A stretch of DNA of 64,000 bases from Granulosicoccus sp045106475 (GTDB taxonomy: Bacteria; Pseudomonadota; Gammaproteobacteria; Granulosicoccales; Granulosicoccaceae). The translations under genes were made by a program, and so were the position numbers. The DNA is taken from the NCBI GenBank assembly GCA_045106475.1, contig JBGCEO010000001.1, forward strand, positions 1 through 64,000, given 5' to 3'. The notes under the pieces were generated by a model, which was given only the letters and a program-made list of their open reading frames with translations, was not told the origin of the DNA and ran no database searches. Shown here one piece after another: positions 26,855-36,105 of this stretch; the stretch's first letter is position 1, and each line of letters begins with the position of its first letter.

Positions 26855-28522
26855 TTATCCCAATTGGACAAACGCCGCACCATACGGCGGCAAGCTCACA
26901 GTATCTGACTTGAGAGTGACATCAAACTCGCAAACACTAAGTAGCATCAATTCGCGATCCGATGCGATCTTATGCTCAACCGGGTCAGCACATAAATTAA
27001 AGACGCAATACAAAGCTTCATTGCCGCATTCACGAACGAAACTCAGTGTATTCTGAGCCGAGCTAATCTCGCTCAAGGTTCCTTTTATAAGCGGCAGCGT
27101 CTTACTGCGAAACTCAAGGAAACTGCGATAGTGTTCAAGAATACTAGTGCTGATTCCCCGCTGCTCGGATACTGCCAACTGCTGATGAACGTCCGATACC
27201 GGCAACCAGGGCTGATGCTCTGAGAAACCTCCATGGCGTTGATTGCTATCCCAAACCATCGGGGTTCGACAACCATCACGTCCTTTGAATTTCGGCCAGA
27301 ATCGTATGCCGTAAGGATCCTGTAGCTGCTCGAAGGCAATATCAGCCTCGGGCAAGCCCAACTCCTCTCCCTGGTAGATGCAAACAGCACCACGCATGGA
27401 CATCAGTAAACTTGCCAGTACTTTCAGGTAAGCCGTACTCTCTGCATCAGACTGCTGCCAGCGAGTGGCATGCCGCACTACATCATGGTTGGAAAACGCC
27501 CAGCAAACGTAACTGTCACCCGCTTCCTCTTCGAATTTTTGTAATACCGCAGCAAACCGATCAGCAGTGGGAGCTTCTGCTGATAAAAAATCGAACGTGT
27601 AGCACATGTGCACACGATCATCACTACTCGTATAGTCGCGCAGCAGTTGCATTCCGTACTGTGCATCACCAACCTCGCCCACCGCCGTAGCCGCCGGGTA
27701 CTCATCGAGCAAGGCTCGGAAACGTTTGAGGAAGTCAATATTTTCGGGGCGATTCTTATCGTACAAGTGCTCCTGAAAATTGTAGGGGTTAACAGCGGGC
27801 GCAATATCCGCATTACGCTGATCAACTGGCAATGCTGGATTATCGCGTAATTCAGCATCACTGAAATAGAAATTAATAGTATCTAAGCGGAATCCGTCAA
27901 CACCACGGTCCAGCCAAAACCTGGTTACATCTAATACCGCATTCTGTACCTCTGGATTGTGAAAGTTAAGGTCGGGCTGCGAGTTTAGAAAGTTATGCTG
28001 ATAATACTGACAGCGCGTTGTGTTCCAGGACCAACCTGAACCGCCAAAAATCGATAGCCAGTTATTGGGAGGGCTACCGTCCGGTTTAGCATCTGCCCAG
28101 ACATACCAATCATGTCGGGCATTGTTTTTACTTGCGCTTGACTCGACAAACCATGGATGCTGATCAGAAGTATGAGAAAGCACCAGGTCGATAATTATTT
28201 TTAATCCAAGTGCATGCGCTTTTTCAATCAATAAATCAAAAGCAGCCAGATTGCCAAACATCGGATCGATATCCCGGTAATCGGAAACATCGTATCCAAA
28301 ATCCTTCATGGGTGACTTAAAAAAGGGCGATATCCAAACTGCATCGGCACCCAGATCACTGATGTGATTCAATCGTTGGGTGATACCTGCCAGATCGCCA
28401 ATCCCATCACCGCTGGAGTCCTGAAAAGAACGCGGGTATATCTGATAGATAACTGCACCACGCCACCAGTCTTTGTCGACCTCATGTTCTGGCTCGGCAA
28501 CGCAGATTGAAGACAAACTCAT
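26855..28522 (-). CDS. aglA: alpha-glucosidase, glycoside hydrolase family 13
   Basis: A 555-residue cytoplasmic GH13 enzyme of the oligo-1,6-glucosidase/alpha-glucosidase kind. It has QIYPRSFQDSSGDGIGDLAGI (split across about 27-47), DLVLSHTSDQHPWF, nucleophile Asp214 in GFRLDTIN, acid/base Glu283 in AVGEVGD and transition-state Asp347 in FSNHD. No signal peptide, so substrate is hydrolysed after uptake. It is the last gene of the agl operon, 27 bases after aglK. Operon content matches the alpha-glucoside (sucrose, maltose, trehalose) system of Sinorhizobium; the exact sugar is not determined by sequence. Confidence 0.93.
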   Translation of the reverse strand: MSLSSICVAEPEHEVDKDWWRGAVIYQIYPRSFQDSSGDGIGDLAGITQRLNHISDLGADAVWISPFFKSPMKDFGYDVSDYRDIDPMFGNLAAFDLLIEKAHALGLKIIIDLVLSHTSDQHPWFVESSASKNNARHDWYVWADAKPDGSPPNNWLSIFGGSGWSWNTTRCQYYQHNFLNSQPDLNFHNPEVQNAVLDVTRFWLDRGVDGFRLDTINFYFSDAELRDNPALPVDQRNADIAPAVNPYNFQEHLYDKNRPENIDFLKRFRALLDEYPAATAVGEVGDAQYGMQLLRDYTSSDDRVHMCYTFDFLSAEAPTADRFAAVLQKFEEEAGDSYVCWAFSNHDVVRHATRWQQSDAESTAYLKVLASLLMSMRGAVCIYQGEELGLPEADIAFEQLQDPYGIRFWPKFKGRDGCRTPMVWDSNQRHGGFSEHQPWLPVSDVHQQLAVSEQRGISTSILEHYRSFLEFRSKTLPLIKGTLSEISSAQNTLSFVRECGNEALYCVFNLCADPVEHKIASDRELMLLSVCEFDVTLKSDTVSLPPYGAAFVQLG

Positions 28523-28549
28523 TAAGGTGCTAATCCTATAATTTTAGAT

Positions 28550-29647
28550 CTAACGGTATAGCAGGGACTGACCGTCTGCAAACAAATGCACCTTAGACTG
28601 ATCAGCGGTCATTCTCATCGTACTCGATCGCACATCGCGATGTATGCCCTGCAACTTGGCAATAACCGGCGAGCTTTCCGGGCTCTGCCGTTCAAAGTAA
28701 ACTTGCGTTACTTCACCCAGCGCTTCCGAGATTTCTATTTTACTCTCAAATGCGTAGTTTTCCGATGTGGTTGGGACCATATCTTCAGGGCGAATACCAA
28801 CGTTTACCTGCTTGCCTTGCATATCCGCAGTAGTCGGAATGTTAGCCATTATTATACCGTTACCATGGTTGACGGCAAGCTTTGTAACCTCGCCAGTCTC
28901 GACAATTTCACCAGCTAAGAGGTTCATGGCAGGTGAACCAATGAATTGCGCCACAAACTCGTTTTCAGGGCGCTCGTATAGCTCCAGTGGACTCCCTACC
29001 TGAGCGATACCTTTATTAGCCAAAACAACAATTCGCGTTGCCAGTGTCATTGCCTCAACCTGATCGTGCGTCACGTAGATCATCGTGGAATCAGGCATGC
29101 TTTCCTTGAGCTGTGCGATCTCGATTCTGGTTGCCACTCGCAATGCGGCATCCAGATTTGAAAGCGGTTCGTCAAACAGATAGACCTTCGGGTCACGCAC
29201 AATTGAACGACCGATCGCTACTCGCTGTCGTTGTCCACCCGATAATGCCTTTGGGAGACGATCAAGGTATTCAGTCAGCTGCAAGGTTGCTGCTACCTTT
29301 TCTATAGCCGCATCTATTTCAGCCGGAGATTTTTTCGCAAGCTTTAAGGCAAAGGCCATGTTGTCTCGAACCGTCATGTGCGGGTACAAGGCATACGATT
29401 GAAATACCATTGCAATTCCACGCTGTGCAGGCGGCATATCGTTCATGATTTGCCCATCGATCGTGAACTCACCACCCGTTATGGTTTCAAGCCCGGCAAT
29501 CATTCTTAACAACGTAGATTTGCCACAACCTGAGGGCCCTACGAAAACAATCAATTCACCTGTTTTGATATCAAGATTAATATTCTTGAGCACGTTGACA
29601 GAACCAGAATAGGTTTTCTCAACATTAGTCAGTTTCAGATTAGACAT
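28550..29647 (-). CDS. aglK: alpha-glucoside ABC transporter ATP-binding subunit
   Basis: A 365-residue sugar ABC ATPase of the MalK/UgpC/MsmX type. It has Walker A GPSGCGKST (about 38-46), Q-loop, signature LSGGQRQR, Walker B VYLFDEPLSNLD, and switch His in YVTHDQVEAM. The C-terminal TOBE-type regulatory domain (about 240-360) has VGIRPEDM. It powers the AglF/AglG channel. It sits 12 bases after aglG and before aglA. Confidence 0.93.
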   Translation of the reverse strand: MSNLKLTNVEKTYSGSVNVLKNINLDIKTGELIVFVGPSGCGKSTLLRMIAGLETITGGEFTIDGQIMNDMPPAQRGIAMVFQSYALYPHMTVRDNMAFALKLAKKSPAEIDAAIEKVAATLQLTEYLDRLPKALSGGQRQRVAIGRSIVRDPKVYLFDEPLSNLDAALRVATRIEIAQLKESMPDSTMIYVTHDQVEAMTLATRIVVLANKGIAQVGSPLELYERPENEFVAQFIGSPAMNLLAGEIVETGEVTKLAVNHGNGIIMANIPTTADMQGKQVNVGIRPEDMVPTTSENYAFESKIEISEALGEVTQVYFERQSPESSPVIAKLQGIHRDVRSSTMRMTADQSKVHLFADGQSLLYR

Positions 29648-29659
29648 TTTGTAACACCC

Positions 29660-30808
29660 CTATTTCACTGAACCGGCCAACAGACCGCGAACAAGATATT
29701 TTTGCATGGCGAAAAATACACCCAAAGGAACCGCTATGGATATGAACGCTGACGTTGCCAATATCTCCCAATTGCCTCCGCGCGTACCCAGCAATTCAAC
29801 AATCTGTTTAGTCATGACGGTTGTATCGCCGGTTGAATCAATCAGAAAAACAAGCGCGACCAACAGATCATTCCACGTCCACAAAAATTGAAAGATAGCG
29901 AACGATGCCAATGCGGGAAAAGAGAGAGGCAAAATGATCTTGGTAAAAATCTGAAAATCTGTTGCTCCGTCTACCTTTGCATTTTCGATGATATCCCTCG
30001 GCAGTCCGACCATGTAATTTCGTAATAGGTAAATGGCCAATGGCAATCCAAATCCTGTGTGCGCTAGCCATGCCCCCAGATAACCTTTGCCTATGCCCAC
30101 CTCATTGTGCAGTTTGAGCAGCGGTATAAGAGCGAGTTGCAACGGAACCACCAATAGACCTACCACCACAGCAATCAGTAGAGCGCGCCCGGGAAAGTCC
30201 ATCCAGGCAAGAGCGTAGGCAGCAAACGCTGCGACCAGTATCGGAATTATCGTTGCAGGGATGGTGACAGTCAGGGTATTGAAAAACGCCTTGGCCATAC
30301 CCTCCCGGTTCGACGGATCGAACAACACGTAGTTATAGTTTCTTAGCGTGAACTCGGGAGGTGTTGTGGCCGTGACAAATATCCTTTGTCCGCGTTTTCC
30401 ACCAAACTCCTCAGTGTGCTGCATGAGGTAGTCCCCGTTACTCTGAACAGAGACCGTCGCGCCGCTTTTCAGCTCGGCTTTGTCGCCAGGTTTGTAATCA
30501 CTGATACTTCTGGAACTCGTTCCCCAGGCTGATATTTCGGCATCCCCGGCTTCGCCAAAGAGATTGCCTTCGATGACAAATTGTTCGTTGTTCTGAACTT
30601 GTTTATCAGCAGCATCAGTTCGTAAAGTCAGGTTCTGCACTGATGGTCTCAAGGATTTCCACCAGCCACTACTCGCAATTTGATCCGATGTGCGAAAAGA
30701 GGATACCAACAGGCCTACGGTTGGAAACAACCATAAGAACACCATGGCCGCCAGTGAAATATGCACAACCCAGGTTAGACTGGATTTTGTACCCGCTATA
30801 GCAGCCAT
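29660..30808 (-). CDS. aglG: alpha-glucoside ABC transporter permease AglG
   Basis: A 382-residue MalG-type permease. After the first membrane segment (about 17-36) there is an unusually large extracytoplasmic insert (about 40-170), which is characteristic of AglG proteins. Five further membrane segments follow, with the EAA loop NAKVDGATDFQIFTKIILP that docks on the ATPase. The ATG at 30808 is preferred (AGGAG eight bases upstream); a GTG lies one codon earlier. The start overlaps the aglF stop (TGATG). Confidence 0.92.
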   Translation of the reverse strand: MAAIAGTKSSLTWVVHISLAAMVFLWLFPTVGLLVSSFRTSDQIASSGWWKSLRPSVQNLTLRTDAADKQVQNNEQFVIEGNLFGEAGDAEISAWGTSSRSISDYKPGDKAELKSGATVSVQSNGDYLMQHTEEFGGKRGQRIFVTATTPPEFTLRNYNYVLFDPSNREGMAKAFFNTLTVTIPATIIPILVAAFAAYALAWMDFPGRALLIAVVVGLLVVPLQLALIPLLKLHNEVGIGKGYLGAWLAHTGFGLPLAIYLLRNYMVGLPRDIIENAKVDGATDFQIFTKIILPLSFPALASFAIFQFLWTWNDLLVALVFLIDSTGDTTVMTKQIVELLGTRGGNWEILATSAFISIAVPLGVFFAMQKYLVRGLLAGSVK

Positions 30809-31815
30809 CACTTCATCTCCTGTCTAGCGTTGTACACATTCCAAACCAATATCGGGAACACGAGCAGCATGATGATCATGGCACTGGCTGAGCCAACACC
30901 CCAATCATTCGCTCGAAACAGTTTGTCGTACATGTAGTTGGCCAGTACCTGTGTTTCCCATTGACCATTGGTCATGGCGAACACAATATCGAATACCTTC
31001 AAGACAACAATGGTTATGGTCGTCCAGACAACGACGATAGTCCCCATGATCTGAGGCACTTTAATTTTGAAAAATACTTGGAACGGATTAGCACCATCTA
31101 CGATGGCTGCCTCGACGGTTTCTTCCGGAATACCACGCAGCGCAGCAGAAAGAATGACCATCGCGAAGCCCGTTTGAATCCAGACCAGCACAATCATCAA
31201 AAAGAGATTGTTCCACACCGGCATTGTTAACCATGTGTTTGGTTCGGTACCCCCGAAAAACAGATACAGGGCGTTGAGAACACCTATCTGGTCCTGGTCA
31301 ATAGGCCGCGTGTCGTAGACAAGTTTCCATATGACCGCAGCGCCGACAAACGAAATTGCCATCGGCATAAATATCAGAGATTTTGCAATATTACCCCAGC
31401 GAACCCGATCCGATAGCTGCGCTGCAAGTAAGCCAAACGCCGTAGACAGTGCTGGCACAATCAACAGCCACATCAGATTGTTTTTCATTGCCTCCCAAAA
31501 CTTAGGTTCGTTAAACATCTGCTGGTAATTACTCAGACCAACAAACTGCGATTGGTTACCGGGTAACCTCTCAGTCAAGGATAAGCGCAGTGTTTCTATA
31601 ACCGGGTAGGCCAGATAAATACCCAAAGCTGCCAACGCAGGGAACAGGAATAGCCATGGGCGAATCATGTTGGCCCTTGTGATATTGCGTCCTGCATTGG
31701 GCCCTTTGCCAGGGAATAAAACCTTGTCGAGGAATTGATTGGAAAAGTAAAAGTAACCGATGCAACCACCTACACCAATGACTATTGTTAGTAAAGCTTG
31801 AAAAGCGGGATGCAT
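30808..31815 (-). CDS. aglF: alpha-glucoside ABC transporter permease AglF
   Basis: A 335-residue MalF-type permease. An extra N-terminal membrane helix (about 5-25) precedes the canonical segments starting near 50. The EAA loop is AAIVDGANPFQVFFKIKVP. A strong ribosome-binding site (GGAGGAG) precedes the ATG, which fits re-initiation after the long aglE-aglF gap with its hairpin. Partner of AglG. Confidence 0.93.
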   Translation of the reverse strand: MHPAFQALLTIVIGVGGCIGYFYFSNQFLDKVLFPGKGPNAGRNITRANMIRPWLFLFPALAALGIYLAYPVIETLRLSLTERLPGNQSQFVGLSNYQQMFNEPKFWEAMKNNLMWLLIVPALSTAFGLLAAQLSDRVRWGNIAKSLIFMPMAISFVGAAVIWKLVYDTRPIDQDQIGVLNALYLFFGGTEPNTWLTMPVWNNLFLMIVLVWIQTGFAMVILSAALRGIPEETVEAAIVDGANPFQVFFKIKVPQIMGTIVVVWTTITIVVLKVFDIVFAMTNGQWETQVLANYMYDKLFRANDWGVGSASAMIIMLLVFPILVWNVYNARQEMK

Positions 31816-31850
31816 GTCTCCTCCAATTTTATGTACACAAAGAACACGAA

Positions 31851-31881
31851 GGCGATCAGCAAGTGTGAAATGCTGATCGCC
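31851..31881 (-). promoter_or_regulatory. intercistronic hairpin between aglE and aglF
   Basis: A perfect 11-bp inverted repeat GGCGATCAGCA / TGCTGATCGCC with a 9-base loop lies between the binding-protein stop and the permease start. It has no T run, so it is more likely an mRNA 3'-end stabiliser or partial attenuator that leaves aglE in excess, as known for malE-malF. Confidence 0.7.
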
Positions 31882-31908
31882 TCAATTTCGTACTTAGACA
31901 AACATGAA

Positions 31909-33276
31909 CTACTTCAGCGCATCCCAGCTATCCTGAATGCCCTTAGCAACTTCTGCCGCATCCTTACCGCCCGCATAGTCAACCATGCCGGTCCAGAAAG
32001 AACCTGCACCAACACCACCAGGCATCAGATCAGAGGCGTCGAAGCGAAAGGTCGTTGCACCTAATAGAACTTCACCCATTCCTCTCAAGGCATCAGTTGC
32101 GTACAACGCAGTGTTTACACCTGAGTGTGGAGTGAGAAAGCCTTCCTGAGCCATCCATACTTCGTGGGCAATAGGCGATTTCAGAAAGTCAATCAAAGCC
32201 ATGGCGCCTTTGCTCTCCTTAGTGACGGTGAACATTGTGCCAGCGCCGAGTACAGGCGAGCCGAGGTCTTTTTCTGAATAAGAAGGGAAGTAGAAGAAGT
32301 TGGCGTCTCCATCCTCTCCCACAGTGGCTCCCTCAGGGAAAAATGCAGGGATGAATGATGCCTGGCGATGCATATAGCACTGCGCTGGCGAAGAAAACAT
32401 TCCCTTAGGACTATCGCGAAAATCTGTTGAGGCAACTACGCCTGCTCCACCCGCTACATAGTCGTCATTACGGGCAAAATAACCAAACTCCTCGATAGCC
32501 GCAACAACACGCTCATCATCAAATGAAATTTCATTGGTCACCCATTGGTCGTAGACTTCTGGAGTCTGAGTTCGCAACATCATATCCTCCACCCAATCGG
32601 TTGCTGGCCAACCTGTAGCTCCACCAGAACCCAGCCCGATGCACCAAGGTGTTTCGCCTTCAGCAACGATCTGATCCGTTAGCGCTTTCAGTTCTTCCAT
32701 AGTCGTAGGCACTTCATAGCCGGCATCTTCGAAATTCTCAGGCACATACCAGACAAGAGATTTCACATCTACTTTGAAAAAGAAGCCGTACATGCTGTCT
32801 TCGCCGGATTCACCACCGAAGCTGCCCAGATCAACCCATGATTGACCTGCGGCATAGTTATCCTTGACCCAACTTGCAGTGTCATCACCCAATGGGGTTA
32901 GAAAGCCCCGTGCAGCCATATCGGCCGCCAGACCCGGCTGCGGGAACACGGCAATATTAGGTGCCGACCCGGCTTCAGCATCAATCATTATCTGCTGCTC
33001 AAAGCTATCAGAGCCGGTGTACTTGACATCAGCGCCCGTTGCTTCTGCAAAATAGGCCAACACACTTTCTACCAAGACCTGGTCTGGACCGAGCCAAGGA
33101 CCAAACACTGTGATTTGCTCGCCATCAAGCTTCATTTCCTTGAGTGCTTCATAACTACCCCAATTGAAGTCGCCCTCACCGGGTGCAAACTTCAGATCAG
33201 CTGCGGATGCACTACCCGCTCCGAACATTGCCATGGCAACCCCAGCTGCCAGTGCTGTTTTCATAATTGATTTCAT
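31909..33276 (-). CDS. aglE: alpha-glucoside ABC transporter periplasmic binding protein
   Basis: A 455-residue secreted solute-binding protein of the sugar family. The signal peptide ends at GSASAADL (about residue 24). The body has the cluster B sugar-binding layout, with NIAVFPQPGLAADMAARGFLTPL near 110 and SPIAHEVWMAQEGFLTPH near the end. The ATG at 33276 is chosen because GGAGG stands just before it and it opens directly into the signal peptide; the frame extends upstream without a better start. First gene of the agl operon, transcribed away from the LacI-type regulator. Confidence 0.93.
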   Translation of the reverse strand: MKSIMKTALAAGVAMAMFGAGSASAADLKFAPGEGDFNWGSYEALKEMKLDGEQITVFGPWLGPDQVLVESVLAYFAEATGADVKYTGSDSFEQQIMIDAEAGSAPNIAVFPQPGLAADMAARGFLTPLGDDTASWVKDNYAAGQSWVDLGSFGGESGEDSMYGFFFKVDVKSLVWYVPENFEDAGYEVPTTMEELKALTDQIVAEGETPWCIGLGSGGATGWPATDWVEDMMLRTQTPEVYDQWVTNEISFDDERVVAAIEEFGYFARNDDYVAGGAGVVASTDFRDSPKGMFSSPAQCYMHRQASFIPAFFPEGATVGEDGDANFFYFPSYSEKDLGSPVLGAGTMFTVTKESKGAMALIDFLKSPIAHEVWMAQEGFLTPHSGVNTALYATDALRGMGEVLLGATTFRFDASDLMPGGVGAGSFWTGMVDYAGGKDAAEVAKGIQDSWDALK

Positions 33277-33335
33277 ATTCCCTCCAGAAGGTGTTCGATG
33301 ACGCCATGCAGCGGCTTCTGGAGCCACTTAAAATC

Positions 33336-33353
33336 TTCCAAAGCGCCTTGGAA
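33336..33353. promoter_or_regulatory. LacI-type operator O1 at the agl promoter
   Basis: TTCCAAAGCGCCTTGGAA is an 18-base palindrome with one mismatched pair and the central CG step typical of LacI-family sites. It begins 5 bases downstream of the leftward -10 box and covers the expected start point of aglE transcription, ideal for repression. Confidence 0.72.
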
Positions 33354-33358
33354 AACGA

Positions 33359-33387
33359 AGTATTCACGAGGAAACAGAGCATGTCAA
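33359..33387 (-). promoter_or_regulatory. sigma-70 promoter of the agl operon
   Basis: Read on the minus strand: TTGACA (33387-33382), a 17-base spacer, then AATACT (33364-33359). The -35 is perfect and the -10 is 4 of 6. Operator O1 follows immediately. Confidence 0.75.
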
Positions 33388-33459
33388 GCAACAGTGCTCA
33401 TTGATGACCTGTAGTTTCAAATAGGCCAAATTGCCGACTATTAGCCTCTTTCAACACTT

Positions 33460-33488
33460 TTGACATATGCCTTCTTCATCCTTATGAT
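33460..33488 (+). promoter_or_regulatory. sigma-70 promoter of the lacI-type regulator gene
   Basis: TTGACA (33460-33465), 17-base spacer, TATGAT (33483-33488). Near-consensus, pointing toward the regulator gene at 33544. Confidence 0.8.
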
Positions 33489-33491
33489 GAA

Positions 33492-33507
33492 TTGAAAGCG
33501 CTTTAAA
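33492..33507. promoter_or_regulatory. LacI-type operator O2 at the regulator promoter
   Basis: TTGAAAGCGCTTTAAA is a 16-base palindrome with one mismatched pair. It begins 3 bases after the -10 box of the regulator's own promoter and spans its start point, implying autorepression. It shares the core AAAGCGC with O1. Confidence 0.75.
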
Positions 33508-33543
33508 TTACTAACGGGCAGAATTCATTACAGGCTAGCAGGC

Positions 33544-34590
33544 ATGAACCTCAAAGAACTCTCAGAACTAGTGGGGCTCTCGCAAACTACCGTTAGCAGA
33601 GCACTCAATGGCTACCCGGAAGTCAGCGAAACCACACGCAGCCGAGTTCAACGAATCGCTGCAGAACACAATTACCGGCCCAATACCCGCGCAACCGGGC
33701 TGGCTACAGGCAAATCCATGACCATTGGGCACATTGTCCCGGTCTATACAAAAAATGATGTCGTCAACCCGGTTTTTGGTGAATTTATTGCCGGCGCCAG
33801 CCAAACCTATACTGCCAATGGCTATGAACTGCTTTTGACGGTAGCCGATGATAAAAACGAGGAAGAAACTTATCGCAACATAGCAGCGAAGGGTTCGGTT
33901 GATGGCGTCATTGTCCATTCTCCGCGCAAGGACGATAGACGGGTAAAGCTGTTAACCGATATCGGGCTGCCTTTTGTTATTCACGGGCGGGTTGATGATA
34001 CTGACCTGGAGTATTCATGGATTGATTTCAACAATGGACGCGCCTTCCAGCAAGCCACCAAACTTCTTCTTGATCTTGGCCACAAGAGAATCGCATTGAT
34101 CAATGGACTGGAAAAACTGAATTTTGCCTGGCGTCGCAGGCTAGGGTATCAGGAGGCTCTGGCGACAGCTGGCCTCTCCTGTGACCCTGCGCTTATGGCT
34201 CAGGATGAACTAACAGAAATACATGGTTACAGCTCAGCCTGCGAGATGCTTCAACTTGATAATGCACCCACCGCCTTTTTGGCATCCTCTTATGTGGTTG
34301 CACTGGGAATCCGGCGGGCAATCTATCAAGCAGGCTTACGCATGCCTGACGATATTTCTGTAATCATCCATGATGACGAACTGTCTTTCTTTCACAATGA
34401 TGACGACATTGCCCAATTCACAGCCACCCGTTCGTCAGTCAGAGACGCCGGCATCCGCGCAGCCCAGCTGCTACTGGATATCATTGACAAACCAAGTCTC
34501 GCTCCCGCATCGCAATTACTCGAAGCTCACTTGACCATCGGCGCATCTACTGGTCCGGTAAAAAACCAGGTGATGGCGGCCAATAACTAA
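33544..34590 (+). CDS. aglR: LacI-family transcriptional regulator of the agl operon
   Basis: A 348-residue repressor. The N-terminal helix-turn-helix (LKELSELVGLSQTTVSRALNG, about residues 3-23) and hinge NYRPNTRATGLATG are followed by a periplasmic-binding-protein-like ligand domain with VNPVFGEFIAGA and LNFAWRRRLGYQEAL. It is divergent from aglE with a shared control region holding two operators. It probably senses the imported alpha-glucoside or a product; the symbol is assigned by analogy to the Sinorhizobium agl locus. Confidence 0.9.
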   Translation: MNLKELSELVGLSQTTVSRALNGYPEVSETTRSRVQRIAAEHNYRPNTRATGLATGKSMTIGHIVPVYTKNDVVNPVFGEFIAGASQTYTANGYELLLTVADDKNEEETYRNIAAKGSVDGVIVHSPRKDDRRVKLLTDIGLPFVIHGRVDDTDLEYSWIDFNNGRAFQQATKLLLDLGHKRIALINGLEKLNFAWRRRLGYQEALATAGLSCDPALMAQDELTEIHGYSSACEMLQLDNAPTAFLASSYVVALGIRRAIYQAGLRMPDDISVIIHDDELSFFHNDDDIAQFTATRSSVRDAGIRAAQLLLDIIDKPSLAPASQLLEAHLTIGASTGPVKNQVMAANN

Positions 34591-34609
34591 TTGAATTAGA
34601 ACAGGTTGC

Positions 34610-35368
34610 CTATTCGGTCAAAACATCCCCGCCAAGAGCCAGAACCATTTGCTTTAAGCAATCCTCGACCTCGCTAAGCTCAGACTCATCAGCGCCCCTG
34701 GCCACCAATGAAAGACGCGACCTATCTGCTATTTTTCCAGGATAGCTGCCCAGATCAACAGCAGGATAAGACACCTGCAACTCTCTAAGAGCGCTGGCCA
34801 CAGTGCCCTCACCCAGATTGCAAACAATAGTCACGCTTTTAATAACAGGACCGGATTCAAGCATCGGTAATACGCTTTCCAACATAGCCTGCATAATACG
34901 AGGCACCCCCGCAAAAACAAAAACGTTATCCATTCGGAATCCAGGCGCCGCAGACACTTTATTATCCACCAGACTTGCGCCTTCCGGGATACGAGCCATG
35001 CGCAATCTGTCTTCGTTAGGCTCAACATTAATGACTTTAAAATGGGCCAGTAGCCGGGCCTTGGCCTCGGGGTGAATCTTTAGCTCCACCCCAAAAGCAT
35101 CAGCAACACAATCAGCAGTGATGTCGTCGTGAGTCGGACCAATACCACCTGTCGTAAACACATAGCTGTAGCGAGCACGAAGCTCATTAACACTACTAAT
35201 GATCACGTGCGGATCATCCTGGATAACCCGGGCCTCCTGCAAGCGGATGCCTTTGTCTACCATGTGCTTTGCGATGAAGTTCAGATTGCTGTCCTGTGTG
35301 CGCCCGCTAAGTAGCTCGTTGCCAATCAGTAGGACTGCAGCGCTTGGAGCAGCTTCAGCAGTGTTCAT
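34610..35368 (-). CDS. CinA-type molybdopterin-binding domain protein
   Basis: A 252-residue protein equal to the N-terminal MoCF-like (COG1058) domain of CinA. It has LLIGNELLSGRTQDSN, FTTGGIGPTHDDIT, FRMDNVFVFAGVPRIM and a final SYPGK segment. The C-terminal nicotinamide-mononucleotide amidohydrolase domain of full CinA is absent, as in many stand-alone homologues. Some family members have ADP-ribose pyrophosphatase activity, but the role here is undetermined. Convergent with the agl regulator, 19 bases apart. Confidence 0.88.
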   Translation of the reverse strand: MNTAEAAPSAAVLLIGNELLSGRTQDSNLNFIAKHMVDKGIRLQEARVIQDDPHVIISSVNELRARYSYVFTTGGIGPTHDDITADCVADAFGVELKIHPEAKARLLAHFKVINVEPNEDRLRMARIPEGASLVDNKVSAAPGFRMDNVFVFAGVPRIMQAMLESVLPMLESGPVIKSVTIVCNLGEGTVASALRELQVSYPAVDLGSYPGKIADRSRLSLVARGADESELSEVEDCLKQMVLALGGDVLTE

Positions 35369-35411
35369 CTCTTATAACCCGTCGATCAAATTAGTCTGAC
35401 AAGATACTCGA

Positions 35412-36065
35412 TCAGGGTACTTGCTGTGCGCAAGCGAAAGGATAATCGCGCTCTGGCAGATTTGCGGCAAGCCACAAATACCTGCCCATTATCGAACGCA
35501 GGTTAAATGCAGGGGTTCCCAGCGATCCATCAAAGTCGCTTATGTGAACTTGAAACACAGCAGTAGGCCGAACGCTTACCGAAGCAATGGGGATCCCTTC
35601 AATGGAATGAATGACATCATCGTCAGACGTAAATGGAGTTACCGGCCCCTCTCTCACGACAACCAGTGGCGACGGAGCGACTTGCTCCAGACAAGATTGC
35701 ATGTGCACCCATTGGGTTTGAATGTTGAGCGGTGAAATTAACGCTGGATGACTGGTGTCAGTGTAAGCCACTTGCAAACCCGTTTCAGCAAGGGTCTCGG
35801 TGGCAACCACGCTGGGAATCTCAGCCAGCAGGCCGGCATCATCTTCTAACTGCAACAAACTCGCAGGCATAGAAATAAGTGAACTCTGACTGGAAGAATC
35901 CACAGACACTGTTGGCACTCCATCCTCGATAGCCGAACTGGAGCAAGCGGTTATAACAAACAGGCTGATCAGCAGAATCCCTGCAAGCAGGATTCCTTGC
36001 GTTGTGCCGTATCGGGCCATCGCTCTGGTTACACCCGGGAATATAGAGTTCAAAATGTCGTGCAT
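35412..36065 (-). CDS. hypothetical lipoprotein
   Basis: A 217-residue protein that I do not assign to a family. A hydrophobic segment (about 24-40) ends in a lipobox ITAC, with SSS following the Cys. A Ser-rich linker precedes a domain containing only two further Cys (in MQSCLEQ and FACAQ) that could form a disulfide in the periplasm. A second ATG at codon 16 would give a more standard signal peptide. It sits 40 bases downstream of tcdA on the same strand. Confidence 0.65.
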   Translation of the reverse strand: MHDILNSIFPGVTRAMARYGTTQGILLAGILLISLFVITACSSSAIEDGVPTVSVDSSSQSSLISMPASLLQLEDDAGLLAEIPSVVATETLAETGLQVAYTDTSHPALISPLNIQTQWVHMQSCLEQVAPSPLVVVREGPVTPFTSDDDVIHSIEGIPIASVSVRPTAVFQVHISDFDGSLGTPAFNLRSIMGRYLWLAANLPERDYPFACAQQVP

Positions 36066-36105
36066 AACCGGTTATTTAACGAGCCTGGTTCACAGGGAGT
36101 GTAGT

